From positions 1-40,784 of the forward strand of contig NZ_KB904129.1 in the NCBI RefSeq assembly GCF_000379945.1: a DNA stretch of 40,784 nt, written 5' to 3'. Positions 32,727 to 40,784 of the stretch are shown piece by piece. A model generated the notes under the pieces. It made no database searches. It saw only the letters and a list, made by a program, of their open reading frames with translations, and was not told the origin of the DNA. Source of the stretch: Porphyromonas macacae DSM 20710 = JCM 13914. Its GTDB lineage: Bacteria > Bacteroidota > Bacteroidia > Bacteroidales > Porphyromonadaceae. Position numbers and translations under genes: made by a program. The stretch's first letter is position 1. Every line of letters begins with the position of its first letter.

Positions 32727-33980
32727 ATGATTTATATTTATATCATTATAGCGTTAGCCTTTTCTGCTCTATTTTCGGGTTTTGAGATTGCCTTTCTGTC
32801 TTCCGATAAGCTAAGATTGCAAATCGATAGAAACAGAGGCGGCATAAACGGTAAAATACTGGATTTCTTTTATAGCCGTCCGAATAACTTTGTTACCACA
32901 TTACTTGTCGGTAATAATATTGCATTGGTTATTTACGGCCTTTTTATCGCAAAATTGCTTGAGCCATGGTTGCAGAGCGTGTTGCATAATGATATGCTTG
33001 TTTTGCTCGTTCAATCGCTGATTTCCACTGTTATTATTCTTATTACGGGAGAATATATTCCGAAAGCCTCTTTTAAGAAGAATGCTAACGGAGCTATCCG
33101 CCTTTTTGCTCCTTTTATCTTTCTTCTCTATATCATTCTTTTTCCGGTTACTTTGTTTTTTTCACTTTTATCTTCCTTTATTCTGTTTATCATGGGTCAG
33201 AAGAGAATATCTACGGATATTACCCCCACATTGTCCACAGTAGATCTGGAGCATTATCTCAGTCAGAATATGCCGGAAGAGAGTAATTCCAATGTATTGG
33301 GAACAGAGGTCAAAATCATGCAAAATGTGATTGAATTCCCTTCGTTGCAGATACGGGACTGTATGATACCGCGCAATGAAATTATTGCAGTAGAACTGGC
33401 TACTCCGCGTGCAGAGCTGGAGCAGCTTTTTACTTCTACCGGACTTTCCAAGATTATTGTTTATCAAGAAACTATAGATCAGATTATCGGCTATATTCAT
33501 TCAAACGAAACATTCAAGAAAGATACCTGGCAAAAACACATTGTGCCCGCAATATATGTACCCGAAAGTATGCTTGCTGCAAAACTCATGCGTCAATTAA
33601 TGCAGAAAAAACGGAGTATTGCCATCGTGATAGACGAATTGGGAGGTACGGCCGGACTGGTTACGCTGGAAGATGTCGTGGAGGAAATTTTTGGTGATAT
33701 TGAGGACGAACATGATACCAATAAATACGTTGCCAAACAGCTTGATGAAGAAACTTACATCCTAAGCGGCCGCATGGAAATAGATGATATTAACGAACAG
33801 TTCAATTTGAGTATCCCTGAAAGCGACGACTATCAAACAATTGCCGGATTTATCCTGAATCATTATCCTAATATTCCTCAAAAAGGCGAGACGTTAATTA
33901 TCAATCAGTATAAATTTGAAATACTGCGTTCTTCTTCCACAAAAATCGAGTTGGTAAAAATGAAAGTGTTGGAGATTTGA
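32727..33980 (+). CDS. CNNM/CorC-type membrane protein (DUF21-CBS-CBS-CorC_HlyC)
   Basis: This 417-residue inner membrane protein has an N-terminal DUF21 domain of four hydrophobic segments (about 2-20, 58-78, 88-110, 126-158) with SALFSGFEIAFLSSDKLRL and TGEYIPKASFKKNA. A CBS-domain pair follows (about 205-320), with ending AIVIDELGGTAGLVTLEDVVEEIFGDIEDE, and then a CorC_HlyC domain (about 335-417). Relatives transport or sense Mg2+/divalent cations; some Bacteroidetes members (GldE) affect gliding, which cannot be told apart here. It follows lptC by 15 bases in the same run. Function beyond family is inference. Confidence 0.88.
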   Translation: MIYIYIIIALAFSALFSGFEIAFLSSDKLRLQIDRNRGGINGKILDFFYSRPNNFVTTLLVGNNIALVIYGLFIAKLLEPWLQSVLHNDMLVLLVQSLISTVIILITGEYIPKASFKKNANGAIRLFAPFIFLLYIILFPVTLFFSLLSSFILFIMGQKRISTDITPTLSTVDLEHYLSQNMPEESNSNVLGTEVKIMQNVIEFPSLQIRDCMIPRNEIIAVELATPRAELEQLFTSTGLSKIIVYQETIDQIIGYIHSNETFKKDTWQKHIVPAIYVPESMLAAKLMRQLMQKKRSIAIVIDELGGTAGLVTLEDVVEEIFGDIEDEHDTNKYVAKQLDEETYILSGRMEIDDINEQFNLSIPESDDYQTIAGFILNHYPNIPQKGETLIINQYKFEILRSSSTKIELVKMKVLEI

Positions 33981-34023
33981 TTTTGTTTTGTCTTTGATAA
34001 GATAAACTGCCACAGGTATTTCA

Positions 34024-34053
34024 TTGAGAAATCATTCACACTTTGTATCTTTG
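34024..34053 (+). promoter_or_regulatory. Promoter for the PpiD-like gene
   Basis: TTG (34024-34026), a 19-base spacer, then TATCTTTG (34046-34053) match the phylum pattern, the first box as ATTG instead of TTTG. The ATG at 34095 lies 41 bases further on. The preceding gene has no visible terminator, so this may be an internal promoter in the coaX-to-ppiD run. Confidence 0.6.
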
Positions 34054-34094
34054 TACGCTTAGAAATATCGAGAATTACAACAAACTAAATATAA

Positions 34095-36251
34095 ATGACA
34101 ACTTTAGAGAAAATCAGAAGCAATGCAGCCCTGTTAATTACAGTTATTGCAGTGGCTCTTTTTGCCTTTATCATTGGCGATGGACTTCGTTCCGGCTCAA
34201 CCTTCTTTCAACAGAAGAAAGAAGTGGCACTAAACATCGACGGAGAAACTGTTTCTATTCATGATTATCAGGTACGATTGAAGGAGATGGAACAGTTAGC
34301 AGAGCAAAGCGGTCAGAAGTTGAATGATCAACAACGTATGATGATTAACAATCAGTTGACTCAGGAATATATTACCACAGAAGCTCTTAGAAAGATTTCC
34401 GAAGGAATCGGACTTAAAGTAAGACCGTCAGAGTTGTATGCCTTAATTAATGGCGAAGGCCTCTCTACGTCACCTTTGGCACAACAGTTCTTTGCCCAGT
34501 TTGGAATTAATGCAGCTGATCCTGAAGCAGTAAACGGTTTTATTCGTCAAATCAGCGAAGATAATATCAAGAGTTTGCCCACCCAGCAGCAATCTTATCT
34601 CAGAGAGATTCAAAGTCAGTGGACAGCTTTGCAGAGATCTATCAAGGCGAATCGCTTGCAGGAGAAATTAGGCTCTTTGTTGTCAAGAACTTTTGCTATT
34701 AACAAGGTCGATTTGGAATTGGAGCAGGGAAATTCTACCCGCAGTGTTGCTCTTGTTCGTACATCGACAGCGATGATTTCTGATTCTACTGTCAGTATAA
34801 CAGATGAAGAACTGAAGAAATACTACAACGATCACAAGGAATTCTTTGCCATGAAGTTTCCTGCAACCGAGGTCGATTATATTAATCTGAAAGTTGTTCC
34901 CAGTACTGCCGACTATAAAACTGCAGCAGAAGAAAAAGATAAGGTTATTCAAGACTTGACTCAGGAAGGGGATGAAGAGAATGCGATTCGTAATTTCAAT
35001 GATAAATTTCTGGCAAAATCGTTCTATACATTAGCAGAACTCGAACAAATGGGATTTGGTACGGATAACATTAACTTCATTAAGACTGCAGCAGTGGGTT
35101 CCGTAAATGCACCGGAGTTAATCAATGATAAATACTCTATTTTCAAGCTGATTGCAAAGAAAACTTCTCCTGCCGATCTTAACGTAAGAATGATAGCATT
35201 GGACTCTGCCGGTGTAAGTAAGGTAGATTCTTTGCAAAAAGCTCTTGAACAGGGTGCTGACTTTGCAGAGATGGCTAAACAATACAGTATTGACCCTCAA
35301 ACGAAAGACAATGGCGGTTTGATTTCTTATACCAATAACTATGGTATGGTTCAGAAAGAGATTTCAGAGGCTGCGGCATACCAGATGGGTATCGGAGAGT
35401 TATTTGAAAAACCGGTCGGCAACATTGTTCGCATTACCCCTCAGGGTCAGAACAATGGCGTGTTATTGTTAAAAGCTGAAGCTCCGGGTGCTTCTGTAGA
35501 GAAATATAAATTTGTTTATGCCGGCATTCCGGTAAACTTCTCCGATAAAACTTATAATGAAAAGTATACTCAAATTAACAATATTCTCATCCAGGGTGGA
35601 ACTTTCGAAGATATGGCTAAGAAAGCAGAAGCTGCGGGTATCGATGTCGTTCGCAAAACGATGGTTTATACTCAAACGCCACAGCTTGGCAATATCCCGG
35701 AATCCAGAGAAATCATCAGTTGGGCTCTTAAGGCAGAAGCCGGTGAAGTGGGTGAGAAGTTATTCCGTGCAGGCGTTGACAATCTGGTGATAGCTGCCGT
35801 GAACAAACATATCCCGGCCGGATATGTGCCCATGGATGTTGTTAAGGATCAGATCAAAGATCGAATTCAGGTAGAGAAAAGGGGAGAGATGCTGGTGAAA
35901 AATCTTGAAAATAAAAAGTTGAGTTCTTTGGAGGCTTATGCTGAAAATCTGAGTTCCAAAATAGATACTCTGGTTGGTGTGAATTATCAGGTTAGAGGTT
36001 CGGAAGCTCCTGAATTCAATGGATATGCAATGACAACCGTTGTAGGGAAACTGTCTGCTCCATTTTCTGCCGGTACAGAAGTTATGGTTGTTAAGCCTTT
36101 GAGTGAAGAGAAACCGGCTTCAATAGAAACCGTTAACAGTGCTTTAACGCTTCAACGTAGAGCCGATCTTAGTCGTCAAATGAGTTACAGGGCTTTCAAT
36201 TATATTCTTCAGAATATTAAAGTGGAAGATAATAGAGCTCGCTTCTATTGA
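34095..36251 (+). CDS. PpiD/SurA-like periplasmic peptidyl-prolyl isomerase
   Basis: This 718-residue membrane-anchored folding factor has one TM helix at about 11-29 (LLITVIAVALFAFIIGDGL). A SurA_N-type helical chaperone domain follows (about 35-250: ITTEALRKISEGIGLKVRPSEL). A parvulin-type PPIase domain lies around 345-450 (LNVRMIALDS, DFAEMAKQYSIDPQTKDNGGLISYTNNYGMV), and a second degenerate rotamase-like domain follows (about 475-600: KYKFVYAGIPVNFSDKTY, TFEDMAKKAEAAGIDV). The domain order matches PpiD, which helps outer membrane proteins fold at the exit of Sec. The gene has a promoter and a strong terminator. It ends a cluster that also makes LPS-export and barrel proteins. Confidence 0.9.
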   Translation: MTTLEKIRSNAALLITVIAVALFAFIIGDGLRSGSTFFQQKKEVALNIDGETVSIHDYQVRLKEMEQLAEQSGQKLNDQQRMMINNQLTQEYITTEALRKISEGIGLKVRPSELYALINGEGLSTSPLAQQFFAQFGINAADPEAVNGFIRQISEDNIKSLPTQQQSYLREIQSQWTALQRSIKANRLQEKLGSLLSRTFAINKVDLELEQGNSTRSVALVRTSTAMISDSTVSITDEELKKYYNDHKEFFAMKFPATEVDYINLKVVPSTADYKTAAEEKDKVIQDLTQEGDEENAIRNFNDKFLAKSFYTLAELEQMGFGTDNINFIKTAAVGSVNAPELINDKYSIFKLIAKKTSPADLNVRMIALDSAGVSKVDSLQKALEQGADFAEMAKQYSIDPQTKDNGGLISYTNNYGMVQKEISEAAAYQMGIGELFEKPVGNIVRITPQGQNNGVLLLKAEAPGASVEKYKFVYAGIPVNFSDKTYNEKYTQINNILIQGGTFEDMAKKAEAAGIDVVRKTMVYTQTPQLGNIPESREIISWALKAEAGEVGEKLFRAGVDNLVIAAVNKHIPAGYVPMDVVKDQIKDRIQVEKRGEMLVKNLENKKLSSLEAYAENLSSKIDTLVGVNYQVRGSEAPEFNGYAMTTVVGKLSAPFSAGTEVMVVKPLSEEKPASIETVNSALTLQRRADLSRQMSYRAFNYILQNIKVEDNRARFY

Positions 36252-36273
36252 TCATAACTCCTTTCATATAGAT

Positions 36274-36322
36274 AAGAGAAGGGTGTGGTAAAATCCAAGT
36301 TTTGCCACACCCTTCTCTTTTT
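36274..36322 (+). terminator. Strong terminator after the PpiD-like gene
   Basis: AAGAGAAGGGTGTGG plus TAAAA (36274-36293) pairs over about 20 bp with TTTTG plus CCACACCCTTCTCTT (36300-36319), with one G-T pair, followed by TTTG. It is the strongest terminator in the window, 23 bases after the stop. Confidence 0.9.
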
Positions 36323-36350
36323 GTTCCCCGGTAAGAAATATATATTTTTG
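36320..36350 (+). promoter_or_regulatory. Promoter of the coiled-coil lipoprotein/uvrA unit
   Basis: TTTG (36320-36323), a 19-base spacer and TATTTTTG (36343-36350) match both boxes. The TTTG is the end of the T-tract of the preceding terminator. The ATG at 36373 lies 22 bases after the -7 box, so the leader is very short. Confidence 0.6.
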
Positions 36351-36372
36351 TTATATCTAAAAAAGAGAGAAG

Positions 36373-37236
36373 ATGAATCGTTATACAATCCGTTTGGTTA
36401 TATTTTCTGCGGCTCTGTCTTTGTTTTTTACCGGCTGTGACCGCGCAAAGAAAAAAGGAGCAGAGCTGCTCTTACAACGCACTGACAGTGCCAGAATTGC
36501 AGGAGATTTCGCTTTGGCTTATTCGCTGCTCGACACGTTGAACAATACTTATTTGACTGATACCGTTTCACGTCGCGAGGGCATTACTCTCAGAAAGGTT
36601 ATTATGCTGGATGAGGCAAAACGAAACTTGAATTATATAGACAGTGTTTCCCCTCAATTGGAGCAGGCCATAGAGAAGGCTATGGTGGGATTTGTGAAAG
36701 TTCACAATGAAGAATATAATACGACCGTCGAGTATTATCTCCCGAATTTGCTACCTGAGAAAAACCTGCAACGCAGTTATTTGCGGGCGTCTGCAAATGA
36801 GTATGGCGGATTTATTCTGACTTCTGTTTACCGTGGCTCTCGTGCACTCGATCATACGGCTGTATGTTTGACGCCGAATGGAAATCTGTCACCGGTTTAT
36901 ACCTCAGTTGTGCCATATGACGGCGGACTCAACTACCGTTATCGCGATGGTGGTACTTATGTCGAACTTGTTACCTTTCCTGTTGCTGAAAGCATGTCAA
37001 TCGGGGATTTGTTTACCCAGGCTGTACGGGAGAAGTTGACGATAAAAATGGATTATTTGGCCGGTGAAAATAAAGTAATGAATACGATCAGACTGTCAGT
37101 CGAAGATATTTTAGCCATCAGTCGTACTGCCGAACTGGCACACCTGCTGAGCGAGCAGAACCGTTTGCGTAAGAATGCAGAAACAGCAAGAAAAAGGATT
37201 GAGCGGTTGGAAAGTGGCAAGCAAATTGAAAACTAA
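36373..37236 (+). CDS. Coiled-coil lipoprotein, unknown function
   Basis: This 287-residue lipoprotein has a signal peptide with lipobox FFTGC (anchor C22). A helical segment (30-110) follows, then a compact beta-rich middle (about 115-235: YNTTVEYYLPNLL, YLRASANEYGGFILTSVYRGSRALD, YDGGLNYRYRDGGTYVELVTFPV). A C-terminal coiled coil ends it (about 240-282: LAHLLSEQNRLRKNAETARKRIERLES). I know no specific name. It starts 22 bases after a promoter box and precedes uvrA by only 6 bases, so the two are co-transcribed, although a functional link is not evident. Confidence 0.75.
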   Translation: MNRYTIRLVIFSAALSLFFTGCDRAKKKGAELLLQRTDSARIAGDFALAYSLLDTLNNTYLTDTVSRREGITLRKVIMLDEAKRNLNYIDSVSPQLEQAIEKAMVGFVKVHNEEYNTTVEYYLPNLLPEKNLQRSYLRASANEYGGFILTSVYRGSRALDHTAVCLTPNGNLSPVYTSVVPYDGGLNYRYRDGGTYVELVTFPVAESMSIGDLFTQAVREKLTIKMDYLAGENKVMNTIRLSVEDILAISRTAELAHLLSEQNRLRKNAETARKRIERLESGKQIEN

Positions 37237-37242
37237 GAATTT

Positions 37243-40122
37243 ATGAGTGGCCAAATAATTCGGGAGTTGCAGTCGCAAGTTCATTTTTCCGGTTATGTTG
37301 AACCTGAGGAAAACATTGTGGTGCGTGGTGCACGTGTAAATAATCTTAAAAATATAGATGTTGAAATCCCCCGTGGCAAGCTGGTCGTTATTACAGGTGT
37401 GAGCGGTTCGGGGAAGAGTTCATTGGCTTTTGATACACTGTATGCCGAGGGGCAGCGCAGATATGTCGAAAGCCTTTCGGCTTATGCCCGGCAGTTTTTG
37501 GGACGGATGCCCAAACCCGAGTGCGATTTGATACGGGGTATCCCTCCTGCGGTTGCCATAGAACAGCGTGTGATTAGTCAAAATCCGCGAAGCACAGTGG
37601 CTACGAGTACGGAGATTTATGAGTATTTGCGCTTGTTGTATGCCCGTATCGGTAAAACTATTTCTCCCGTCAGCGGTGAAGAGGTCAAGAAACATACGGT
37701 TCATGATGTTGTCGAATATGTGTCGACTCAGCCCGAAGGAGCCCGGATTTATGTACTTGTTCCTCTCAATTTTCCGAAAGGACGTAAGGTGTTGGAACAT
37801 CTCGATGTTCTTTTGCAGCAGGGATATACCCGTTTGATGATTGGGGATGAGATGTTGCGTATTAATGATTTGCTCAATGATAAGAAAATCTCTTTTCACA
37901 ATGCGGATGTTTTCCTGCTGATGGATCGACTGATTTGCGGTGCAGAAGACAAGGTCTTTCTCAGTCGTCTTGCAGACTCTGTCGAGTCTGCTTTTTTTGA
38001 AGGTCATGGCGTATGTCTTGTTCGGGTAGATGTAGAAAGAGAAGCGCCTGTTTTCAAAGAGTTCAGCAATGTTTTCGAAGCCGACGGTATTGCTTTCCGG
38101 GAGCCTTCACCCGAGATGTTCAGTTTCAATAACCCTATCGGTGCCTGCCCGGAATGTGAAGGTTTCGGTCTGGTTATGGGAATAGATGAGGATCTTGTTA
38201 TTCCGGATAAAAGTAAAAGTTTGTATGAGGGTTGTGTGGCTTGTTGGATAGGCCCCAAGTCTTCCGAGTGGCAGAAGTATTTTATTCGGATGGCTGTGCC
38301 TTACGGTTTTCCCATCCACAGACCTTATATGGAATTGACTCGGGAAGAGAAAGAACTTCTTTGGCATGGTAGCCCCGGTGTAGACGGCGAACCGGAAATC
38401 GAGGGTATAGACGCATATTTCGGGATGCTGCAACGCGAAATGCATAAGATACAAAATCGTGTTCGTCTGGCACATTTTAGAGGAAAAACGTTATGCCCTA
38501 CCTGCAAGGGACAACGATTGAAAAAGGATGCCCTTTGTGTGCGGATTGGTGGATTGAATATATCGGAGCTTGTAACCCTTACTGTAGATGACGCCCGTAA
38601 ATGGTTTGCCGGTTTACAGCTCACTCCTTCCGAACAGCATATTGCCAAACGTTTATTGCTTGAGATTACCAATCGTTTGGCTTTTTTGGATGATGTGGGT
38701 TTAGGATACCTGACGTTGGACCGCCTCTCCAATACGCTTTCCGGCGGTGAGAGCCAGCGTATCAGTCTGGCTACGCAGCTGGGCAGCAGTCTCGTGGGTT
38801 CTCTTTATGTATTGGACGAGCCGAGCATTGGTCTTCATCCGCGCGATACGGAGCGTTTGATCAGTGTGGTCACACGGTTAAGAGATCTGGGCAATACGGT
38901 AGTGGTGGTGGAGCATGACCGTGAGATGATGGAAGCCGCCGACTTTATTATAGATATAGGACCTGATGCCGGGCGATTGGGCGGACGGGTCGTGTATGCA
39001 GGGCCGGCCGGGGAGATTAACGATACGACTCCAGGCTATACCGCCGCTTATTTGATGGGTAAAGACCGGATTGAGCAGCCTCCTTATCGCCGGAAATGGA
39101 ACCGGTACATTGAAGTTAAAGGAGCCTACAAACACAATTTGAAAAATATCGATGTCCGTTTTCCCCTGAACGTAATGACTGTGGTAACGGGCGTGAGCGG
39201 ATCGGGTAAAAGTACGCTGGTACGTGAAATCTTTGCACAGGGTTTGATCAGAAAACTCTCGGGAGATTCTTTGGGCAGTATCGGCTGTTCCGATATTTTG
39301 GGAGATTGGCAGTGCATAACCTCTGTGCAGTATGTCGACCAAAGCAATATCGGCCGCAGTTCACGTTCTAATCCGTCGACTTACGTGGGTGCGCATGACG
39401 AAATACGTAAACTGTTTGCAGACCAACCGCTCAGCCGCCAAATGGGTTTCAAACCCTATTATTTCAGTTTTAATAAAGAGGGAGGCCGGTGCGAGAATTG
39501 CAAGGGAGACGGTTCTATTACCATAGAGATGCAGTTTATGGCAGATATTACGCTACCTTGTGAAGAATGCGGAGGCAAACGTTTTACCAAGGAGATTCTG
39601 GAAGTAAAATACGCCGGTGCGAATATCTATGAGATCCTCGAGATGACTGTAAATCAGGCCATAGAATTCTTCACTGAACATCCGGCTGCAGGATTTACCG
39701 AAAAGATTATTAAACGGCTGAAACCCCTTCAGGATGTCGGTTTGGGATATATTAAACTGGGGCAGAACAGTTCCACACTTTCCGGCGGAGAAAATCAACG
39801 TGTCAAACTTGCTTACTATCTTACTCATAGTACTAATGCCCCCACATTGTTCATCTTTGATGAACCGACCACCGGATTGCATTATCATGATATACGTGTG
39901 CTGCTGCATGCTTTTAATGCGCTTATCGATCAAGGGCATACGGTAGTGATCGTAGAGCACAATATGGAAGTAATTAAAAGTGCCGATTGGATTATCGATA
40001 TGGGACCCGAGGGTGGGGTACGAGGAGGGAATATTGTAATTGAAAATACGCCTGAGGAAGTGGCCCGTTGTCCGGGGTCATTGACCGGTAAGTACATATC
40101 CGATGAACTAATTGGTATTTGA
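37243..40122 (+). CDS. uvrA: UvrA, excinuclease ABC subunit A (reduced N-terminal zinc modules)
   Basis: This 959-residue twin-ATPase protein detects DNA damage in nucleotide excision repair. Walker A sites are GVSGSGKS at 52-59 and about 645-652, and the ABC signature [12 protein letters not shown] is near 500. The C-terminal zinc module is intact (C750, C753, C773, C776). The N-terminal module has only C302 and C305 ([10 protein letters not shown]); the usual first CxxC, about 25 residues earlier, reads [10 protein letters not shown]. The CxxH-like pair near residue 140 is also absent ([14 protein letters not shown]). This resembles a Bacteroidetes UvrA variant present beside a conventional UvrA in many genomes, so its role may be partly specialised. 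It lies 6 bases after the coiled-coil lipoprotein gene. Confidence 0.95.
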   Translation: MSGQIIRELQSQVHFSGYVEPEENIVVRGARVNNLKNIDVEIPRGKLVVITGVSGSGKSSLAFDTLYAEGQRRYVESLSAYARQFLGRMPKPECDLIRGIPPAVAIEQRVISQNPRSTVATSTEIYEYLRLLYARIGKTISPVSGEEVKKHTVHDVVEYVSTQPEGARIYVLVPLNFPKGRKVLEHLDVLLQQGYTRLMIGDEMLRINDLLNDKKISFHNADVFLLMDRLICGAEDKVFLSRLADSVESAFFEGHGVCLVRVDVEREAPVFKEFSNVFEADGIAFREPSPEMFSFNNPIGACPECEGFGLVMGIDEDLVIPDKSKSLYEGCVACWIGPKSSEWQKYFIRMAVPYGFPIHRPYMELTREEKELLWHGSPGVDGEPEIEGIDAYFGMLQREMHKIQNRVRLAHFRGKTLCPTCKGQRLKKDALCVRIGGLNISELVTLTVDDARKWFAGLQLTPSEQHIAKRLLLEITNRLAFLDDVGLGYLTLDRLSNTLSGGESQRISLATQLGSSLVGSLYVLDEPSIGLHPRDTERLISVVTRLRDLGNTVVVVEHDREMMEAADFIIDIGPDAGRLGGRVVYAGPAGEINDTTPGYTAAYLMGKDRIEQPPYRRKWNRYIEVKGAYKHNLKNIDVRFPLNVMTVVTGVSGSGKSTLVREIFAQGLIRKLSGDSLGSIGCSDILGDWQCITSVQYVDQSNIGRSSRSNPSTYVGAHDEIRKLFADQPLSRQMGFKPYYFSFNKEGGRCENCKGDGSITIEMQFMADITLPCEECGGKRFTKEILEVKYAGANIYEILEMTVNQAIEFFTEHPAAGFTEKIIKRLKPLQDVGLGYIKLGQNSSTLSGGENQRVKLAYYLTHSTNAPTLFIFDEPTTGLHYHDIRVLLHAFNALIDQGHTVVIVEHNMEVIKSADWIIDMGPEGGVRGGNIVIENTPEEVARCPGSLTGKYISDELIGI

Positions 40123-40162
40123 AATGTTATTTATAAAACAAACCATTAAAAATTATAAGTAT

Positions 40163-40417
40163 ATGGGAATTCTTTGGTCTTTATTAATCGGTCTTATCGC
40201 AGGTCTTATTGCAGGAAAGATTATGCGTGGCGGTTCCATGGGATGGATCGTTAACATTATTGTAGGTATGTTGGGTGGTGCCATCGGCGGATGGGTGTTC
40301 ACTCTGCTTGGTTTCGATGTTGAAGGAGGAATAATCCCCCAATTGCTTGTAGCCGTTGTGGGAGCTTGTATTCTCTTGTGGATTGTCAATCTGATTTCAG
40401 GTAAAAAGAAGGCTTAG
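40163..40417 (+). CDS. GlsB/YeaQ/YmgE-family small membrane protein
   Basis: This 84-residue protein is three hydrophobic segments with glycine-rich packing: MGILWSLLIGLIAGLIAGK, WIVNIIVGMLGGAIGGWVF and LLVAVVGACILLWIVNLI, ending GKKKA. It is the transglycosylase-associated/GlsB-YeaQ-YmgE type, often stress-induced and with no proven function; transglycosylase activity is doubtful. The start is ATG 40163; the open frame begins 17 codons earlier inside uvrA, but MGILWSLLIGLIAG is the canonical start. It lies 40 bases after uvrA and may be co-transcribed. The IS terminal hairpin lies 55 bases behind it. Confidence 0.9.
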   Translation: MGILWSLLIGLIAGLIAGKIMRGGSMGWIVNIIVGMLGGAIGGWVFTLLGFDVEGGIIPQLLVAVVGACILLWIVNLISGKKKA

Positions 40418-40471
40418 CACCGATTTTCGATTTCTGCTTAAGATAGTCTGAATTATAAATACAAAAGGGAA

Positions 40472-40507
40472 GGGGGCTGTGTCAAAATTCATTTTTGGCA
40501 CAGCTCC
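40472..40507 (+). terminator. IS terminal hairpin, also a terminator after the GlsB-type gene
   Basis: GGGGCTGTGTCAAAA pairs over its full length with TTTTGGCACAGCTCC across a TTCAT loop (two G-U pairs), followed by TTTTAG. It reads on the plus strand into the IS, antisense to the transposase. Position and the identical outer sequence of the other IS end at 246-283 mark it as the IS terminus. Confidence 0.7.
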
Positions 40508-40530
40508 TTTTAGTTTTGGTTTGTGGTTGG

Positions 40531-40784
40531 TTAAGCCACCGGTTTTAGCCTTTGAGGGATATTTTTGTGTTTTTCGAGGAGGTGGAAGCGCATGAGGCCG
40601 AGATTGAGGGTTGATATAGGTCTTTTGGGAGTGTTTTTCGCCTTTCGAGCAACCTTAGCACATAGTTTCTTCAGATTAAAGGCCATAGCTAGAAAGGCGA
40701 AGTCCATCTTGACCTGCTCTAAGCCCATATGTCTGAAACGCCGATACCCCATGTTGGCCTTGAATTGCGCAAAGACTGCCTCCG
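40531..40784 (-). CDS. IS1182-like transposase, C-terminal fragment (partial)
   Basis: The minus-strand frame runs from the window edge to TAA at 40531 and reads EAVFAQFKANMGYRRFRH, then MGLEQVKMDFAFLAMAFNLKK, then a basic tail. GYRRFRxRGLxKVxxEFxLxAxAxNLKK is the familiar C-terminal signature of IS1182-family DDE transposases, including the final catalytic-region glutamate segment just upstream. The frame is open to the edge, so the gene is cut by the window, not disrupted. The apparent ATG at 40752 is internal. Confidence 0.85.
   Translation of the reverse strand, partial: EAVFAQFKANMGYRRFRHMGLEQVKMDFAFLAMAFNLKKLCAKVARKAKNTPKRPISTLNLGLMRFHLLEKHKNIPQRLKPVA

Larger units (their letters stand above)
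40472..40784 (-). mobile_element. IS1182-like insertion sequence, 3' end (partial, cut by window end)
   Basis: The terminus GGGGGCTGTGTCAAAA at 40472 matches, in inverse orientation, the one at 246-283, so it is the other end of the same IS type. The transposase C-terminus lies inside it on the minus strand and runs off the window. The two partial copies have the same orientation. Whether they are identical copies cannot be tested here because they cover opposite ends of the element. Confidence 0.8.

Noticed and set aside
38004-38732. Several minus-strand frames opposite uvrA
   Set aside because: All lie inside the conserved uvrA coding region and show no independent signal.
284-40471. A composite transposon carrying 40 kb between two IS copies
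   Set aside because: The cargo is ordinary core genome (leuS, lon, tonB, uvrA), with no resistance or accessory genes. Same-orientation IS copies at both edges fit a contig broken at repeats better.
1-40784. CRISPR arrays, prophage, toxin-antitoxin or defence genes
   Set aside because: No regularly spaced repeats and no recognisable Cas, phage structural, integrase or toxin genes were found on either strand.

Overview
The window looks like chromosome of a Bacteroidales bacterium, most likely Porphyromonas or a close relative. Grounds: Bacteroidetes-type promoter boxes (TTTG, 19-21 nt, TAnnTTTG) instead of -35/-10; families typical of the phylum (DUF4270, DUF4369, BT_3928-like, a stand-alone glycogen-synthase N-domain, a five-repeat DUF349 protein, SPOR proteins, an ExbB-x-ExbD-ExbD locus); and short A/T-rich intergenic palindromic repeats like those I recall from Porphyromonas. 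The genus is inference; the phylum is secure.

Layout. Both ends lie inside copies of an IS1182-like element in the same orientation: the start holds the first ~48 codons of a transposase plus the outer IS end (1-283), the finish holds the other IS end plus the last ~84 codons (40472-40784). From 310 to 14675 every gene is on the minus strand: TonB energy system (exbB, a 4-TM protein, two exbD), tRNA-Ser(GGA), ispA-type prenyl synthase with tatD, tonB, two tRNA-Lys(CTT), then a lon > DUF1599 > BT_3928-like > tpiA > SPOR > folE run, a redox-dead thioredoxin-like protein and RNase Z. From 15204 to 40417 all genes but one are on the plus strand: leuS, a YitT-type membrane protein, a five-repeat DUF349 protein, dusB, a DUF4369/thioredoxin-like lipoprotein, a glycogen-synthase-like protein overlapping a DUF4270 lipoprotein, a nucleoside:H+ symporter-type MFS protein, then a surface-biogenesis run (coaX, outer membrane protein, TPR protein, lptC, CNNM/CorC-like protein, PpiD-like isomerase), a coiled-coil lipoprotein, uvrA and a GlsB/YeaQ protein.

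How it works together. Most of the content is core housekeeping: envelope energisation (TonB/ExbB/ExbD), LPS transport (LptC), outer membrane protein folding (PpiD), translation (leuS, tRNAs, dusB, rnz), proteolysis (lon), cofactors (folE, coaX, prenyl synthase) and DNA repair (uvrA). I found no CRISPR array, prophage, toxin-antitoxin pair, defence island or biosynthetic cluster, and no convincing new multi-gene system. The more unusual points are: IS ends that form terminator hairpins facing into the element; a window ending in two same-orientation IS copies (probably a contig broken at repeats); two places where a terminator T-tract also supplies the -33 box of the next promoter; a ~180-nt leader before a redox-dead thioredoxin-like gene; a palindrome inside an unusual LptC N-terminal extension; a UvrA lacking the N-terminal half of its usual zinc module; and a conserved-looking glycogen-synthase-like protein without the ADP-glucose motif.

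Stretches over 300 bases without a gene are 12629-12985 (repeat plus terminator), 14676-15203 (divergent promoters plus a repeat cluster) and 19699-20245 (promoter and leader of the DUF349 gene); each is described below. The tRNA-bearing gaps 2764-3173 and 5745-6301 are covered by their RNA genes and sites.
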